Source: Candidatus Kuenenia stuttgartensis (GTDB lineage: Bacteria; Gemmatimonadota; Gemmatimonadetes; Gemmatimonadales; Gemmatimonadaceae). From it: DNA of 64,000 nucleotides. The stretch is from assembly GCA_943330235.2 (NCBI GenBank), contig CALQGY020000004.1, positions 1-64,000 of the forward strand, read 5' to 3'. This document shows positions 9,179-18,538 of this stretch, piece after piece. Every line of letters begins with the position of its first letter. Position 1 is the first letter of the stretch. The position numbers and the translations under genes were made by a program. The notes below the pieces were generated by a model that ran no database searches, was not told where the DNA came from, and was given only the letters and a program-made list of their open reading frames with translations.

Positions 9179-10600
9179 ATGACTTCTGAATCGACTTCGA
9201 CTCCGTCCTTCCTTCTCGGTGGTGCCGTCACCCTCGAAGACGGCCGCGTTCACCTGCACGACGCCACCGCCCTGACGTCGGCGCACATGGATGCGCTGGT
9301 CTGGCAGGCGGTCTTCGCCGAAGAGTCGGAGCGCAATTTCTCGCGCTGGGTGCTGTGGGAGCTCGGGCAGATTGCCGGTGTGCGTCCCGCGTCCATTCAC
9401 GAGCTCTATATCGCGCGCGGGCAAGGGAAGTGCGGCGGGTTCACCGTGCCGGCCATCAACGTCCGCGGCATGTCGTACGACACGGCGCGTGCCATCTTCC
9501 GCACGGCCAAGGCGCAGGATGCCGGCGCGTTCATCCTCGAAATCGCCCGCTCGGAAATTGCCTATACCGATCAGCGTCCCGCCGAATACGTCTCGGTGAT
9601 GTTGGCCGCCGCGCTGCGCGAGGGGTTCCGCGGACCGCTGTTCATTCAGGGTGATCACTTCCAGGTCAACCACAAGAAGTTCGCCGTCGATCCGGTCACC
9701 GAAGTCAGTGCGGTCAAGGCCATCGTGAAGGAGGCCGTCGCCGCCGGCTTCTACAACATCGACGTCGATACGTCCACGCTGGTCGATCTGTCCAAGGCCA
9801 CGCTCGACGAACAGCAGCGCCTCAATTACGAAGTGTGCGTCGAGATCACGCGCGCCGTGCGCGCCGAAGAGCCCGCCGGCGTCACCATCTCCATCGGCGG
9901 CGAAATCGGTGAAGTCGGCACGGAAAACAGCACGCCGGCGGAACTCGAAGCCTTCATGGAGGGGTACAACCGCACACTGGCCGCGCAGGCGCCCGGTATG
10001 GCCGGTTTGTCCAAGATCTCCGTGCAGTCCGGCACGTCACACGGTGGCATCGTGCTCGCTGACGGGTCCATTGCCGACGTGAAGCTCGACCTCGAAACAC
10101 TCGCCTCACTCTCGAAGATTTCGCGCGACAAGTACAGCATGTCGGGCGCCGTGCAACACGGGGCCTCCACGCTGCCCGATGGCGCCTTCAACAACTTCCC
10201 GCGCACAGAAACGGCCGAAATCCATCTCGCGACGAACTTCCAGAACATGATGTACGATCACCTGCCGGCTGAACTGCGGCAGGAGATCTATGCCTGGCTC
10301 GATGAGAACGCCAAGGAGGAGCGCAAGCCCACCGACAGCCCGGAGCAGTTCTACTACAAGACGCGCAAGAAGGCGATCGGACCGTTCAAGAAGCAGCTCT
10401 GGTCGCTGCCCGCCGACGTCCGGACGGCGCTCGGCGCCGCGTACGACGAGAAGTTCGGATTCCTGTTCCGGCAGCTCGCCATCGGCGGCACGCGCGAAAC
10501 CGTCGCGAAGTTCGTGCAGGCACCGGCGCAGCATCGCACCGCGCCGGATGGAGCCACCAAGTTTGTTGCCGCGCCGGATGATGCCGATTTGAGTGACTGA
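9179..10600 (+). CDS. Class II fructose-bisphosphate aldolase family protein
   Basis: 473 residues from ATG 9179. The core has FTVPAINVRGMSYDTARAI, the zinc/phosphate region LFIQGDHFQVNHKKFAVD, SIGGEIGEVGTENSTPAE and SVQSGTSHGGIVLADGS, all consistent with a class II (Zn2+) aldolase-fold enzyme. The protein is longer than FbaA (about 350 aa) and belongs to a divergent branch; its N-terminal 80 residues and C-terminal 100 residues (YYKTRKKAIGPFKKQLW) are unlike E. coli FbaA. Position after pgi and pyk supports aldol cleavage of fructose-1,6-bisphosphate, but a related ketose-bisphosphate substrate cannot be excluded. A 144-base gap separates it from pgi. Confidence 0.85.
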   Translation: MTSESTSTPSFLLGGAVTLEDGRVHLHDATALTSAHMDALVWQAVFAEESERNFSRWVLWELGQIAGVRPASIHELYIARGQGKCGGFTVPAINVRGMSYDTARAIFRTAKAQDAGAFILEIARSEIAYTDQRPAEYVSVMLAAALREGFRGPLFIQGDHFQVNHKKFAVDPVTEVSAVKAIVKEAVAAGFYNIDVDTSTLVDLSKATLDEQQRLNYEVCVEITRAVRAEEPAGVTISIGGEIGEVGTENSTPAELEAFMEGYNRTLAAQAPGMAGLSKISVQSGTSHGGIVLADGSIADVKLDLETLASLSKISRDKYSMSGAVQHGASTLPDGAFNNFPRTETAEIHLATNFQNMMYDHLPAELRQEIYAWLDENAKEERKPTDSPEQFYYKTRKKAIGPFKKQLWSLPADVRTALGAAYDEKFGFLFRQLAIGGTRETVAKFVQAPAQHRTAPDGATKFVAAPDDADLSD

Positions 10601-10646
10601 TTCCGGAGTCATTGGTAGGTCGCAGTTTTCCCAAGGAGGTCCGCCC

Positions 10647-11117
10647 ATGTCCCGACGTGACGAGTACGACGACGAACGGGTAGTGATCGTGGAGCAGAGC
10701 ACGGGCAGCGGCATAGGGATGCTGCTGCTCGGGCTCGCAGTGGGAGCCGGCGCCGCGCTGCTGTTCGCGCCGGCTAGTGGCCGCGAAACGCGTGAGCGCC
10801 TGCAGCGCGAAGCGCGCCGCGCAGGGCGGCGGGTGAAGGAAGCCACCGAAGACCTCGGCGAGGGGCTGGCCGACCGGGTGGAGCGCACGCGGGCGCGATT
10901 TGATGATCGGGTCGATCGCACCCGTGAGGCGGTGCGTGCACGCACCGACGCCGTCGCCGATGCCATGACCGATGCCGTTGACGTCGGTCGCGACGCGGCC
11001 AAGCAGGCACGCGCGGATCTCGAACGCACGGTCGCCGATACCAAGCGCGCCTATGCCGAGCGACGGCGCGCGGCCGCGGCGGAGGGGCACGCTGACAGCG
11101 CTCCGGTCGTCGACTGA
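10647..11117 (+). CDS. YtxH-like membrane-anchored protein
   Basis: 156 residues. The ATG at 10647 is fixed by a perfect anti-16S match AAGGAGGT at 10633-10640; an upstream in-frame GTG would ignore it. A single membrane segment (about residues 22-42, GIGMLLLGLAVGAGAALLFA) is followed by PASGRETRERL, the YtxH signature, and then a long charged amphipathic helix with repeating RTR/VADA heptads predicted as coiled coil. Such proteins are envelope-stress related in other bacteria, function not defined. The gene end overlaps the following YihY gene. Confidence 0.82.
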   Translation: MSRRDEYDDERVVIVEQSTGSGIGMLLLGLAVGAGAALLFAPASGRETRERLQREARRAGRRVKEATEDLGEGLADRVERTRARFDDRVDRTREAVRARTDAVADAMTDAVDVGRDAAKQARADLERTVADTKRAYAERRRAAAAEGHADSAPVVD

Positions 11118-12054
11118 GGCGTGGTGGGACATTCTTCGGCGCATCTGGAAACAGAGCGCCGAAGACAATGTCCTCTTTCTCGCGGGCGGCGTGGCCTTCA
11201 ATGTGCTGCTCGCCCTCGTGCCGTTTACCCTGCTGCTCATCTCGGGCGTCGCGCTCATTCTCGGCCGCCAGCCGGAGGATGCGGCGCGCACGGTGAATGC
11301 GCTGCTGCAGGTATTCCTCCCCAATGACGCGCCAAGCGCCAGCAACTTCATTCACGATATCGTCACCGACGTCGAGCGCACCCGCGGCGCCGTCGGCGTG
11401 TACTCCGCGATCGGCTTTGCGTGGTTCTCCACCCGCCTGTTCGGATCCTTGCGCAGTGTCCTCGCGCTGATCTTCGACGGCACCGATCGCGGCATCGTGG
11501 TGGGCAAACTGTTCGACCTTGGCGCCACGCTGGTCGCCACCCTCGCGGTAGTCCTCTATATCGTCGTCTCCACCTATCTCGATCTCGCCACCACGCAGGG
11601 GCTGCAACTGCTCGTGCGCGCGGGATTGCGCGAGTCGGCCATGGACGGCATCACGTACCTCATCGGACGCGTGCTGGCTGTCACCATCGTGTTTGGACTG
11701 TTCTACGCGCTCTATCGCGGATTGCCCCGCCACCGCCCCTCGGTGCGCACCGCGCTCACCGCGGCCACGGCGGCCGCGCTGCTCTTCGAAGCCGCGCGAC
11801 ATGTGTTCGCGGTGCTCGTGCGCCACTTTGATCCAAGCTCGTTGTATACCGGCACCATTGCCGCTATCGTGGCGGTGGTATTCTGGACGTACTACGGCGC
11901 GCTGCTATTCCTCATTGGCGGCGAGTTGGCGCAGGCGTACGAGCTCCGTCGGTTGGAGCTGCTCGCCTTGGACGACGCATCGCTCGCGTCATCCGGGCGA
12001 CCGGCGGCCAGTCGAACCCCGGCGCGTGCGGCGGCCACCCGTAAGCTCTCGTAG
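11053..12054 (+). CDS. YihY/BrkB-family inner membrane protein
   Basis: About 333 residues from ATG 11053, the last ATG before the conserved region; it overlaps the ytxH-like gene by 65 bases, so a CTG about 39 bases downstream may be the real start. The conserved core begins AWWDILRRIWKQSAEDNVLFLAGGVAF and contains about six hydrophobic segments, including VLLALVPFTLLLISGVALIL, and FWTYYGALLFLIGGELAQAYE in the last one. This is the family once called ribonuclease BN (a misassignment) and is thought to be a transporter of unknown substrate. Co-transcribed with the YtxH-like gene. Confidence 0.85.
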   Translation: MPSDGARPRRRGTLTALRSSTEAWWDILRRIWKQSAEDNVLFLAGGVAFNVLLALVPFTLLLISGVALILGRQPEDAARTVNALLQVFLPNDAPSASNFIHDIVTDVERTRGAVGVYSAIGFAWFSTRLFGSLRSVLALIFDGTDRGIVVGKLFDLGATLVATLAVVLYIVVSTYLDLATTQGLQLLVRAGLRESAMDGITYLIGRVLAVTIVFGLFYALYRGLPRHRPSVRTALTAATAAALLFEAARHVFAVLVRHFDPSSLYTGTIAAIVAVVFWTYYGALLFLIGGELAQAYELRRLELLALDDASLASSGRPAASRTPARAAATRKLS

Positions 12055-12084
12055 GCATTCTCCCCATCAACTCTGTCTCTGCTC

Positions 12085-13134
12085 ATGTCCGTGATGTCTG
12101 ACGCCCCTATCGACCTGCGCAGCGACACCGTGACGCGCCCCACGCTTGCCATGCGTCGCGCCATGGCCGATGCGGAAGTCGGTGACGATGTCCTCGACGG
12201 CGATCCCACCGCCCGCCGACTCGAGGCGATGGTCGCGGAACGGCTCGGTACCGAGGCGGCGCTCTTCTTCCCCACGGGGACGATGGCCAATCAGGCGGCG
12301 ATTGGGCTGCATACGCGGCCCGGCACTGAGGTGCTGCTCGACGCCGACTCGCACATCGTGCAGTGGGAGATGGCCGGCACCGCCGCCCTCGCCGGCGTGC
12401 AGGTGCGCACGGTGCGCCCGTCCGGACGCGTGATGAGTGCGGCCGACCTCGCACCATACACACGCGTCACGTCCATCCAAGCCGCCGAGATTTCCCTCGT
12501 GTGCGCGGAGAACACGCACAATGGCGCGGGCGGCGTGGTCACCTCGCTGGACGATCTGCGCGCGCTGCAGGCCGTCGCGCGCGCGGCCAATCTTCCGCTG
12601 CACCTCGATGGCGCACGCCTGTGGAACGCTGCCGCCGCCACCGGCACGTCGCTGGCCGAATTTGCCGGCTGCGCGAATACGGTGATGGTGTCCTTCTCCA
12701 AGGGCCTCGGCGCGCCCGTGGGCGCGGCGCTCGCCGGATCCACCGCCGATATCGCGCGCGCCATGCGGATCCGCAAACGGTTAGGCGGCGGCATGCGGCA
12801 GAGCGGCATCCTCGCCGCGGCGGCGATCTACGCGCTCGAGCATCATCTCGATCGGCTCCCCGACGATCACGCCGCCGCCAAGCGGCTTGCGCAGGCCGTG
12901 GACGGCATCGGCGGCGCCACGGTCGTGCCGCCCGACACGAACATCGTCATGATCGATCTTCCGACCGCCAGCGCCGAGGCCGTCAGCGCCCGCGCCCGCG
13001 CCATGGGCCTGCGCGTCTCGGCCTGGACCCCCACGCGCGTCCGCGCCGTGTTGCATCTCGACGCGCCACCCGCACTGGTCGTCCTCGCCGGCGCCATCCT
13101 CGCCCGCGCCCTCGAGGAAACCCTCCTCTCCTAA
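12085..13134 (+). CDS. ltaE: Low-specificity L-threonine aldolase
   Basis: 349 residues. A fold-type I PLP enzyme that splits L-threonine or allo-threonine to glycine and acetaldehyde. The start IDLRSDTVTRPTLAMRRAMA and GDDVLDGDPTARRLEA are typical; PLP lysine lies in VSFSKGLGAPVGAALAGS, and the co-factor aspartate in LHLDGARLWNAA. A second ATG four codons in is also possible. Thirty bases separate it from the YihY gene. Confidence 0.93.
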   Translation: MSVMSDAPIDLRSDTVTRPTLAMRRAMADAEVGDDVLDGDPTARRLEAMVAERLGTEAALFFPTGTMANQAAIGLHTRPGTEVLLDADSHIVQWEMAGTAALAGVQVRTVRPSGRVMSAADLAPYTRVTSIQAAEISLVCAENTHNGAGGVVTSLDDLRALQAVARAANLPLHLDGARLWNAAAATGTSLAEFAGCANTVMVSFSKGLGAPVGAALAGSTADIARAMRIRKRLGGGMRQSGILAAAAIYALEHHLDRLPDDHAAAKRLAQAVDGIGGATVVPPDTNIVMIDLPTASAEAVSARARAMGLRVSAWTPTRVRAVLHLDAPPALVVLAGAILARALEETLLS

Positions 13135-13144
13135 CCCACCCATC

Positions 13145-13172
13145 GTTTCACCGATCACGTTACACCGGTCAC
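13145..13172 (+). repeat. Copy of interspersed GTTTCACCGATCACG repeat
   Basis: GTTTCACCGATCACGTTACA occurs just after the threonine aldolase stop. Nearly the same 15-20 bases are found at 18152-18175 and, as an inverted pair, at 26152-26192, always in the non-coding space just behind a gene. It behaves like a short dispersed intergenic repeat. Confidence 0.6.
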
Positions 13173-13228
13173 TGTTGACGTAGTCGCCGTTCCACGCCGG
13201 AGCAGTTCCCCCACCCGCCGTCCCCAAT

Positions 13229-13234
13229 TAGACT
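13229..13234 (+). promoter_or_regulatory. Probable -10 element of the SRP RNA gene
   Basis: TAGACT lies six bases before the predicted 5' end of the SRP RNA. No good -35 hexamer is seen at 17 bases, so this is a weak assignment based on position. Confidence 0.4.
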
Positions 13235-13240
13235 ACTCGT

Positions 13241-13340
13241 TGCTCCGGGTCCCGGAGGGCGACAGCCCACCAACCCCGTCAGGACCCCGAAGGTAGCAGC
13301 GGCACGTGGAATCTGGCGTCGCTTCGTCAGGCCCGGAGCA
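13241..13340 (+). ncRNA. ffs: Small (4.5S-type) signal recognition particle RNA
   Basis: The apical domain GUCAGGACCCCGAAGGUAGC followed by AGC matches the universally conserved SRP domain IV (E. coli GUCAGGUCCGGAAGGAAGCAGC), with a CGAA tetraloop in place of GGAA. The ends pair: TGCTCCGGG at 13241 with CCCGGAGCA ending at 13340, giving a hairpin RNA of about 100 nt without an Alu domain. It forms the RNA core of the Ffh particle that targets membrane proteins. Ends are set from the terminal stem and may be off by a few bases. Confidence 0.9.
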
Positions 13341-13342
13341 CT

Positions 13343-13392
13343 CCGCGCGGTGAGGATTCGCTTCTCTCGAGAAGCTGAACCTCCCGCGCGGT
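13343..13392. terminator. Two-step hairpin between ffs and the GGDEF/EAL gene
   Basis: CCGCGCGG is repeated in inverted form about 35 bases on, enclosing GAGG/CCTC and an inner GCTTCTC-TCGA-GAAGC stem. It follows ffs by two bases and lies about 20 bases behind the stop of the convergent minus-strand gene, so it probably terminates both. There is no clear T-run, so the mechanism is uncertain. Confidence 0.55.
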
Positions 13393-13410
13393 TGTCGTTT
13401 CGGGCAGCGA

Positions 13411-16137
13411 CTAGAACGAAATCAGCGGAGACCCACGGCTTGGCGTCGGCAGCATGCCGGGCCGACGGTGCAGGGGCTCCCCCGACGCGACCAGCCGCGC
13501 GAATACGGGGCCCGTGACCGCTTGAGACATCAGGAAGCCCTGTCCCAGCATGCACCCCATCGCCTGCAGCTCGCTCAGCTGCCGCTCGCCCTCGATCCCT
13601 TCGGCGATCGTCGCCAGTCCCAGCGTTTCCCCCAGCGAGATAATCGCCCGCGTCAACGAATCGTCGCTCGTCGGGCCGCCCAGCTGATTGATAAAGCTGC
13701 GGTCAATCTTGATGACGTCGATGGGGAAGCGCTGCAGATACGACAGCGATGAATAGCCGGTGCCGAAGTCGTCCAGCGCGAGTGTCACCCCGAGCGCCTT
13801 GAGCGCGCGCATCGCGTCAATGGCGGCATCGGCGTTGTGCATCATCACCGTTTCGGTGATCTCGATGGTGAGTTGTGAGGCATGCAGCCCCGACGCCGCA
13901 AGCGCCGCGCGCACGTCATCCACCACCGTGGGCTCCTGCAGGTGGCGCCCCGACAGATTCACCGCCACGTGCAGCGTGGCGGCCGTGGGGTCCGGCGAGC
14001 GCCACGTCGTCGCGTCGCGGCAGGCCGTGTGCAACACGCGCCGACTGATCTCGCTGATCAGCCCCGCGTCTTCCGCGATCGGGATGAACGTACTCGGATT
14101 GATCAGACCGCGCAGCGGATGGTGCCAGCGGAGCAGCGCCTCTGCACCGAGAATGTCGCCGGTCTGGAGATCGACCAACGGCTGGTAGTGCACCTGCAGT
14201 TCGTTGCGATCCACGGCGCGCCGCAGATCCGCTTCCAGCTCGAGGCGCTCTGCCACCTTCTCGCGCATCGACGCTTCGAAGCGCACCACGCGCCCGCGCC
14301 CCTCGCCCTTGGCCACGTACATCGCCACGTCGGCGTCGCGCACCAGTTCGTCCAGCGAGGTGCCCGCCGGCGCGTCCGTCAGCCCGATGCTGGCCCCCAC
14401 GACGACATCGCGTCCTTCGATGATAAATGGGCGGGTCAGCTGCTGTTGCAGCCGCTCCGCCGTCGTGTCGCACGAGATGGCATCGGAGTCTTCCAGGAGG
14501 ACCGCAAACTCGTCGCCGCCCAGACGGGCAATCGTGTCCGCCGTTCGCACCTCACCTTCAATGCGACGTGCCACCTGGCGCAGGAGCTCATCGCCGGCGG
14601 CGTGCCCCAGCGTGTCATTCACTGCTTTGAAATGATCGAGGTCGATGAACAGCAGTCCAATGTCCACCGGGCCGCGTTCGCGGCGCGCCAGCGCATGGCT
14701 GACACGATCGGCAAAGAGCACGCGGTTGGCGAGACCGGTCATCGGGTCGTGAAACGCCTGCCACTCGATTTTGCCTTCGAGTTCGCGACGTTCGGTGATG
14801 TCACGGGCGTTGAGCACCAACCCGTGAATGCTTGCGGTCTGCAGGCGATTCGTGCCCACCACTTCCATCCAGCGCCAGTCGCCTTCGGCGTCGGCGATGC
14901 GAGCGATGATGGTTTCCTGACTGTCTGTGCGCCGAGTGAGCCGACCGAGCAGCAGGCGGAATGCATCGGCGTCATCAGGGTGCAGCACATCGAACAGCGG
15001 CGCCGCCAACAGCCGCTCCGGCGACGTCCCCAGCACGCGTTGCACCGACGGACTCACGTAGCGCGAGATGCCGTCGACATCCACCACCAGAATCACGTCC
15101 GACGCATGATTGACGAGCGCGGCCAGGCGGCTCTCCGCCACACGGCTCGTCGCAAAGCTCTCCAGCGTCAGATTCTCTCTGGTCAACATCGACTGTCGGA
15201 CCATCGCCACGAACAGCAGCAGCATGATGCCGAACGCAATGCCGCCAACGGCCGGCAGCTCACCGGTTTGTACGAGCGCGATGCGCAGCCCGATCAGGCT
15301 CAGCACACACGCATAGGGCAGCCAGCCGCGCGCGGCGGCCGGCGGCGCGTCCTCCGTCACCGTCTGCGGGGCGTCGCGTTGCGACACCGCCGCCAGCGAC
15401 ATGGTCGCGTACCACGCCATCCAGCAGATGTCGATCAGCAGCGGGATCGAGCGCGAGGCGATGCCGAGGTCCTGCCGGTGCAGCACGTCCGCCATGGTCT
15501 TGAGCGCCAGGCCCAGAATGATCATCCGGAAGACGTGCGTGAGGCGGCGGTTCGACTGTCGTGTCAGCAGCACCAGCAGGAACGTCAGCAGCGTCGCACT
15601 CGCGATCACGTGGCTGTTACTGATCGTTTCCACGAACCCGAACGCGCCGTCCGCGTTCGGCGGTGCGAACGACATCATGACCGTGCCCGCCGTGATCGCC
15701 ACGAAGGCCGCATCCAGCGCGGCGCGGACGCGGGCGGAGCGGGTTGTCCCGAGCCCCGGGAACGTCACCAGCGACCAGAGCGCCAGCGGCGCGAAGGCGA
15801 CATAGAAGACGTCCGAGACTCCAATCACCGGGAAATCGCCGGTGATCAGGCGGGTGGCGGCCCACGTCACGTCGCCCATCCACCAGCATCCAACCGCGAA
15901 GGCCATGATCCGCCACGCCCGCGCCGTCTGCGAGTCCACCCCCTGGGCGCGGGAGGCGCCAAGGATCGCGTACAGCGTCGGGAGCCCCATCACCAGATAC
16001 ACGAGGCTGCGCATCACCGGACGCTGCGCCTCCGATGGCCACTCGCCCGTGCTCAGGATCGCGACGACGGCCGCCGCCGCGAACTGGATCGCGATGAAGG
16101 GCTGCGTGAAGAAGGTTTCGCGGTTGCGCACGTTCAT
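13411..16137 (-). CDS. Membrane PAS-GGDEF-EAL cyclic-di-GMP enzyme
   Basis: About 908 residues from ATG 16137 (a TTG six codons upstream is also in frame). The first ~330 residues are a multi-helix membrane sensor. A PAS domain follows (AALVNHASDVILVVDVDG), then GGDEF with DLDHFKAVNDTLGH and an intact RLGGDEFAVLL, and EAL with ILGAEALLRWHHP and the metal motif DDFGTGYSSL. An inhibitory-site RTAD lies five residues before GGDEF. All key residues for both c-di-GMP synthesis and hydrolysis are present, so it may be bifunctional. It stands alone on the minus strand and diverges from dnaX. Confidence 0.93.
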   Translation of the reverse strand: MNVRNRETFFTQPFIAIQFAAAAVVAILSTGEWPSEAQRPVMRSLVYLVMGLPTLYAILGASRAQGVDSQTARAWRIMAFAVGCWWMGDVTWAATRLITGDFPVIGVSDVFYVAFAPLALWSLVTFPGLGTTRSARVRAALDAAFVAITAGTVMMSFAPPNADGAFGFVETISNSHVIASATLLTFLLVLLTRQSNRRLTHVFRMIILGLALKTMADVLHRQDLGIASRSIPLLIDICWMAWYATMSLAAVSQRDAPQTVTEDAPPAAARGWLPYACVLSLIGLRIALVQTGELPAVGGIAFGIMLLLFVAMVRQSMLTRENLTLESFATSRVAESRLAALVNHASDVILVVDVDGISRYVSPSVQRVLGTSPERLLAAPLFDVLHPDDADAFRLLLGRLTRRTDSQETIIARIADAEGDWRWMEVVGTNRLQTASIHGLVLNARDITERRELEGKIEWQAFHDPMTGLANRVLFADRVSHALARRERGPVDIGLLFIDLDHFKAVNDTLGHAAGDELLRQVARRIEGEVRTADTIARLGGDEFAVLLEDSDAISCDTTAERLQQQLTRPFIIEGRDVVVGASIGLTDAPAGTSLDELVRDADVAMYVAKGEGRGRVVRFEASMREKVAERLELEADLRRAVDRNELQVHYQPLVDLQTGDILGAEALLRWHHPLRGLINPSTFIPIAEDAGLISEISRRVLHTACRDATTWRSPDPTAATLHVAVNLSGRHLQEPTVVDDVRAALAASGLHASQLTIEITETVMMHNADAAIDAMRALKALGVTLALDDFGTGYSSLSYLQRFPIDVIKIDRSFINQLGGPTSDDSLTRAIISLGETLGLATIAEGIEGERQLSELQAMGCMLGQGFLMSQAVTGPVFARLVASGEPLHRRPGMLPTPSRGSPLISF

Positions 16138-16340
16138 GCGCGGCAAAGGCAGCAAGTGGCGGCCAAGGGCGAACTCTCCACGGGAGAAAAAGGGACACGA
16201 CTCATCAGCGAGAGTTTCGTCCCCTACCCCACGGAACTTGAGGGTGTCACCGAGGGGGGAGGTACCGTCACGGAGGCGGCGCGGGGGGCCCGCCGGCGCG
16301 CCGCGCCGGACGACGGAGAAGACGCTACATTGTGGCTATC

Positions 16341-18131
16341 ATGTCGCTCGCTCTCGCCCGCAAATACCGTCCGCGTAACTTCGCGACCGTCGCCGTGCAG
16401 TCGCACGTCGCCAATACCCTCAAGGGGGCCATCGCGCGCGGTCGGGTCGCGCACGGCTATCTGCTCTGTGGTCCGCGCGGCACCGGCAAGACGACGCTGG
16501 CGCGCGTCCTTGCCATGGCGCTCAACTGCGAGCGGCGCGGCGAGCCCGAGCTGCAGGGCGAGCCCTGCGGCTTTTGCTCCAGCTGCGATCGCATCTGGAG
16601 CGGCAGCACCTCGCTCGACGTCGTCGAGATCGACGCCGCCTCCAATCGCGGTGTCGACGATGCGCGTGAGCTGCGCGAGCGCGCCATGTACGCCCCGTCG
16701 GGCGATGACCGGTACAAGGTCTACATCGTGGACGAAGCGCATATGCTGACGCGCGAAGCCTGGAACACGCTGCTCAAGGTGCTCGAGGAACCGCCGCCAC
16801 GCGTGGTCTTCGTCTTCGCCACGACCGAGCCGCAGAAAATCGCGCAGATGGCCGCGCCGGTGCTGTCGCGTCTTCAACGGTTCGATCTCAAACGCATCGG
16901 CCCAGTCGAGATCCGCGAGCGGCTCGCCATCGTGCTGGCCGACGAACACGTCGAGTTCGAGGAGGAGGCGCTGGGGATGATCGCGCGCGCCGCCGATGGT
17001 GGCCTGCGGGATGCCCTCTCGCTCACCGATCAAGTGCTCTCGCTCGGCGAGAGCGGCGCGGTCACCACCGAGCGCGTGCGCGCCGCCCTCGGGCTCATCC
17101 CCGACGACGAATTCCTCGCGCTGCTCGATCTCGTCACCGAGCGGCGCGCCGCGGAGCTCTTTCCGGCGGTCCAACGGTTGGCCGATGCCGGTGTGGACTT
17201 CACGCTGATCCTCAACGGCCTGGGCGATCTGCTGCGGGCGCAGCTCGCCATCGCACTGGGCGGCACGCCCACCGAGCTCCCAGAGCGGCTGCGGGCCGCG
17301 TTGGCCGAGCGCGCCGGACGCGTCTCTGCCGGCGATCTGCTGCGCATGCTGCACGCGCTGCTGGAGATGGAACCGATCTTCCGGCGCAGCGGCCAGCCCC
17401 AGCTCATGCTCGAGACCCTGCTGGTGCGCTTCGCCCTCCTCGATCGCACCGTCGAACTCGAGGAAGTCCTGCGGGGATTCGGCGAGGGCACCCGCGACGA
17501 TCCGCCACCGCGCCGCGTGACCGCGGAATCGCGCGTGGCCTCCGCGCACGCGCTCCCGCCCGCGCCACCCGCCGTGGTGGCGCCGGCCATCGAGCGCGCG
17601 CCCGCGCCGCCCATTCCCCGACCGGCCACCCAACAGGTGGCGCAGGCCGCGGCCGCCGCGCAAATGGCCCCGCCCCCCGCGCCCGCCCCCCGCGCCGAGC
17701 GCACGGCGCGGATCGCGCCGCCGCCGTCACTCGACACGGTGCTCGAGCAGTGGACGGATGTGGGCGAAATGATCCGACGCAACGGTCGCGGCATGGTGGC
17801 CCAAGCGGTGCAGTGGCTGCGGCCGCTCGAGGTCACCCCGCACGGCGGCCTCATCCTCGGCTACGCCCCCAGCAACGACACGTGGGCCCGCGCCGCCGAA
17901 TCCGCGCGGGCGGATATTTTGGCCGCCATCCAAGGCTGCTTTGAAGGCGTCACGGGCTTCAGTCTGCGGGCGCATGCCGAGTCCGCCGTGGCGGCGCCCG
18001 ATGCCGACGGCATTCCCACGCGGCGCATCACCGCGCACGACGTCCAGAAAGAGCGACTGGATGCGCTCACCGCCCGCGATCCGCTGCTCGAGGCCGCGGT
18101 CTTGGCCCTCGATCTCGAGCTTCGCGACTAG
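16341..18131 (+). CDS. dnaX: DNA polymerase III subunit gamma/tau
   Basis: 596 residues from ATG 16341, giving the canonical MSLALARKYRP start; a GTG at 16332 is an alternative. Clamp-loader AAA+ ATPase: Walker A GPRGTGKT, zinc-binding cysteines around CGFCSSC, DEAH-box VYIVDEAHML, sensor TTEPQKI and the SRC-like LSRLQRFD. From about residue 390 a Pro/Ala-rich linker leads to a C-terminal tau-like domain (DTVLEQWTDVGEMIRRNG). It loads the sliding clamp for the replicative polymerase. No obvious frameshift site for a short gamma form was recognised. Followed by ybaB and recR, a widely conserved trio. Confidence 0.95.
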   Translation: MSLALARKYRPRNFATVAVQSHVANTLKGAIARGRVAHGYLLCGPRGTGKTTLARVLAMALNCERRGEPELQGEPCGFCSSCDRIWSGSTSLDVVEIDAASNRGVDDARELRERAMYAPSGDDRYKVYIVDEAHMLTREAWNTLLKVLEEPPPRVVFVFATTEPQKIAQMAAPVLSRLQRFDLKRIGPVEIRERLAIVLADEHVEFEEEALGMIARAADGGLRDALSLTDQVLSLGESGAVTTERVRAALGLIPDDEFLALLDLVTERRAAELFPAVQRLADAGVDFTLILNGLGDLLRAQLAIALGGTPTELPERLRAALAERAGRVSAGDLLRMLHALLEMEPIFRRSGQPQLMLETLLVRFALLDRTVELEEVLRGFGEGTRDDPPPRRVTAESRVASAHALPPAPPAVVAPAIERAPAPPIPRPATQQVAQAAAAAQMAPPPAPAPRAERTARIAPPPSLDTVLEQWTDVGEMIRRNGRGMVAQAVQWLRPLEVTPHGGLILGYAPSNDTWARAAESARADILAAIQGCFEGVTGFSLRAHAESAVAAPDADGIPTRRITAHDVQKERLDALTARDPLLEAAVLALDLELRD

Positions 18132-18151
18132 CCAGACGTCGCCCACGTTCG

Positions 18152-18175
18152 CGTTTCACCGATCACGCTTCACCC
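18152..18175 (+). repeat. Copy of interspersed GTTTCACCGATCACG repeat
   Basis: CGTTTCACCGATCACGCTTC lies in the 53-base gap between dnaX and the ybaB-like gene, and shares at least 15 bases with the copies at 13145 and 26177. It is close to the ybaB ribosome site, so it may be transcribed through. Confidence 0.6.
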
Positions 18176-18184
18176 ATAACGCCC

Positions 18185-18502
18185 ATGGCTGACCTCTTCA
18201 AAATGCTCGACACCTTTCGCCAGATGCAGGGCAAGCTGCAGACGGCGCAGGACGATCTTTCGCGCCGCTCCTTCACCGGCTCGGCCGGCGGCGGCATGGT
18301 GACCGTCGAGTGCGACGGCAAGATGATGCTCAAGCGCGTCAAGCTCGAACGCACCGTCGTCAATCCCGACGACATTGAGATGCTTGAGGATCTGATCGCG
18401 ATCGCCTCTGCCGAGGCCCAGAAGAAGGCCGCCGATGCCATGCAGGAAGAAATGGGCAAGCTCACCGGCGGCATGGACCTCCCGTTCAAGCTGCCCTTTT
18501 GA
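18185..18502 (+). CDS. YbaB/EbfC nucleoid-associated protein
   Basis: 105 residues, the usual size. It starts MADLFKMLDTFRQMQGKLQ, continues with the beta strand GGGMVTVECDGKMMLKRVKL and ends AMQEEMGKLTGGMDLPFKL. These small dimers bind DNA without strong sequence specificity and are almost always encoded between dnaX and recR, as here. Confidence 0.93.
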   Translation: MADLFKMLDTFRQMQGKLQTAQDDLSRRSFTGSAGGGMVTVECDGKMMLKRVKLERTVVNPDDIEMLEDLIAIASAEAQKKAADAMQEEMGKLTGGMDLPFKLPF

Positions 18503-18538
18503 TCGGGCACGTCCACCACATCGCGACCGCAGAGACCC

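Noticed and set aside
8992-9189. 65-aa ORF between pgi and the aldolase
   Set aside because: Starts inside pgi, Arg-rich, no ribosome site or family; more likely non-coding space.
16156-16340. tRNA-like features in the GC-rich gap before dnaX
   Set aside because: No cloverleaf or GGTTCGAATCC-type T-loop; only GC-rich sequence between divergent genes.
13882-16749. 955-aa plus-strand ORF over the GGDEF/EAL gene and dnaX start
   Set aside because: His/Arg/Gln-rich shadow frame; it covers the intact PAS-GGDEF-EAL protein and enters dnaX in another frame.
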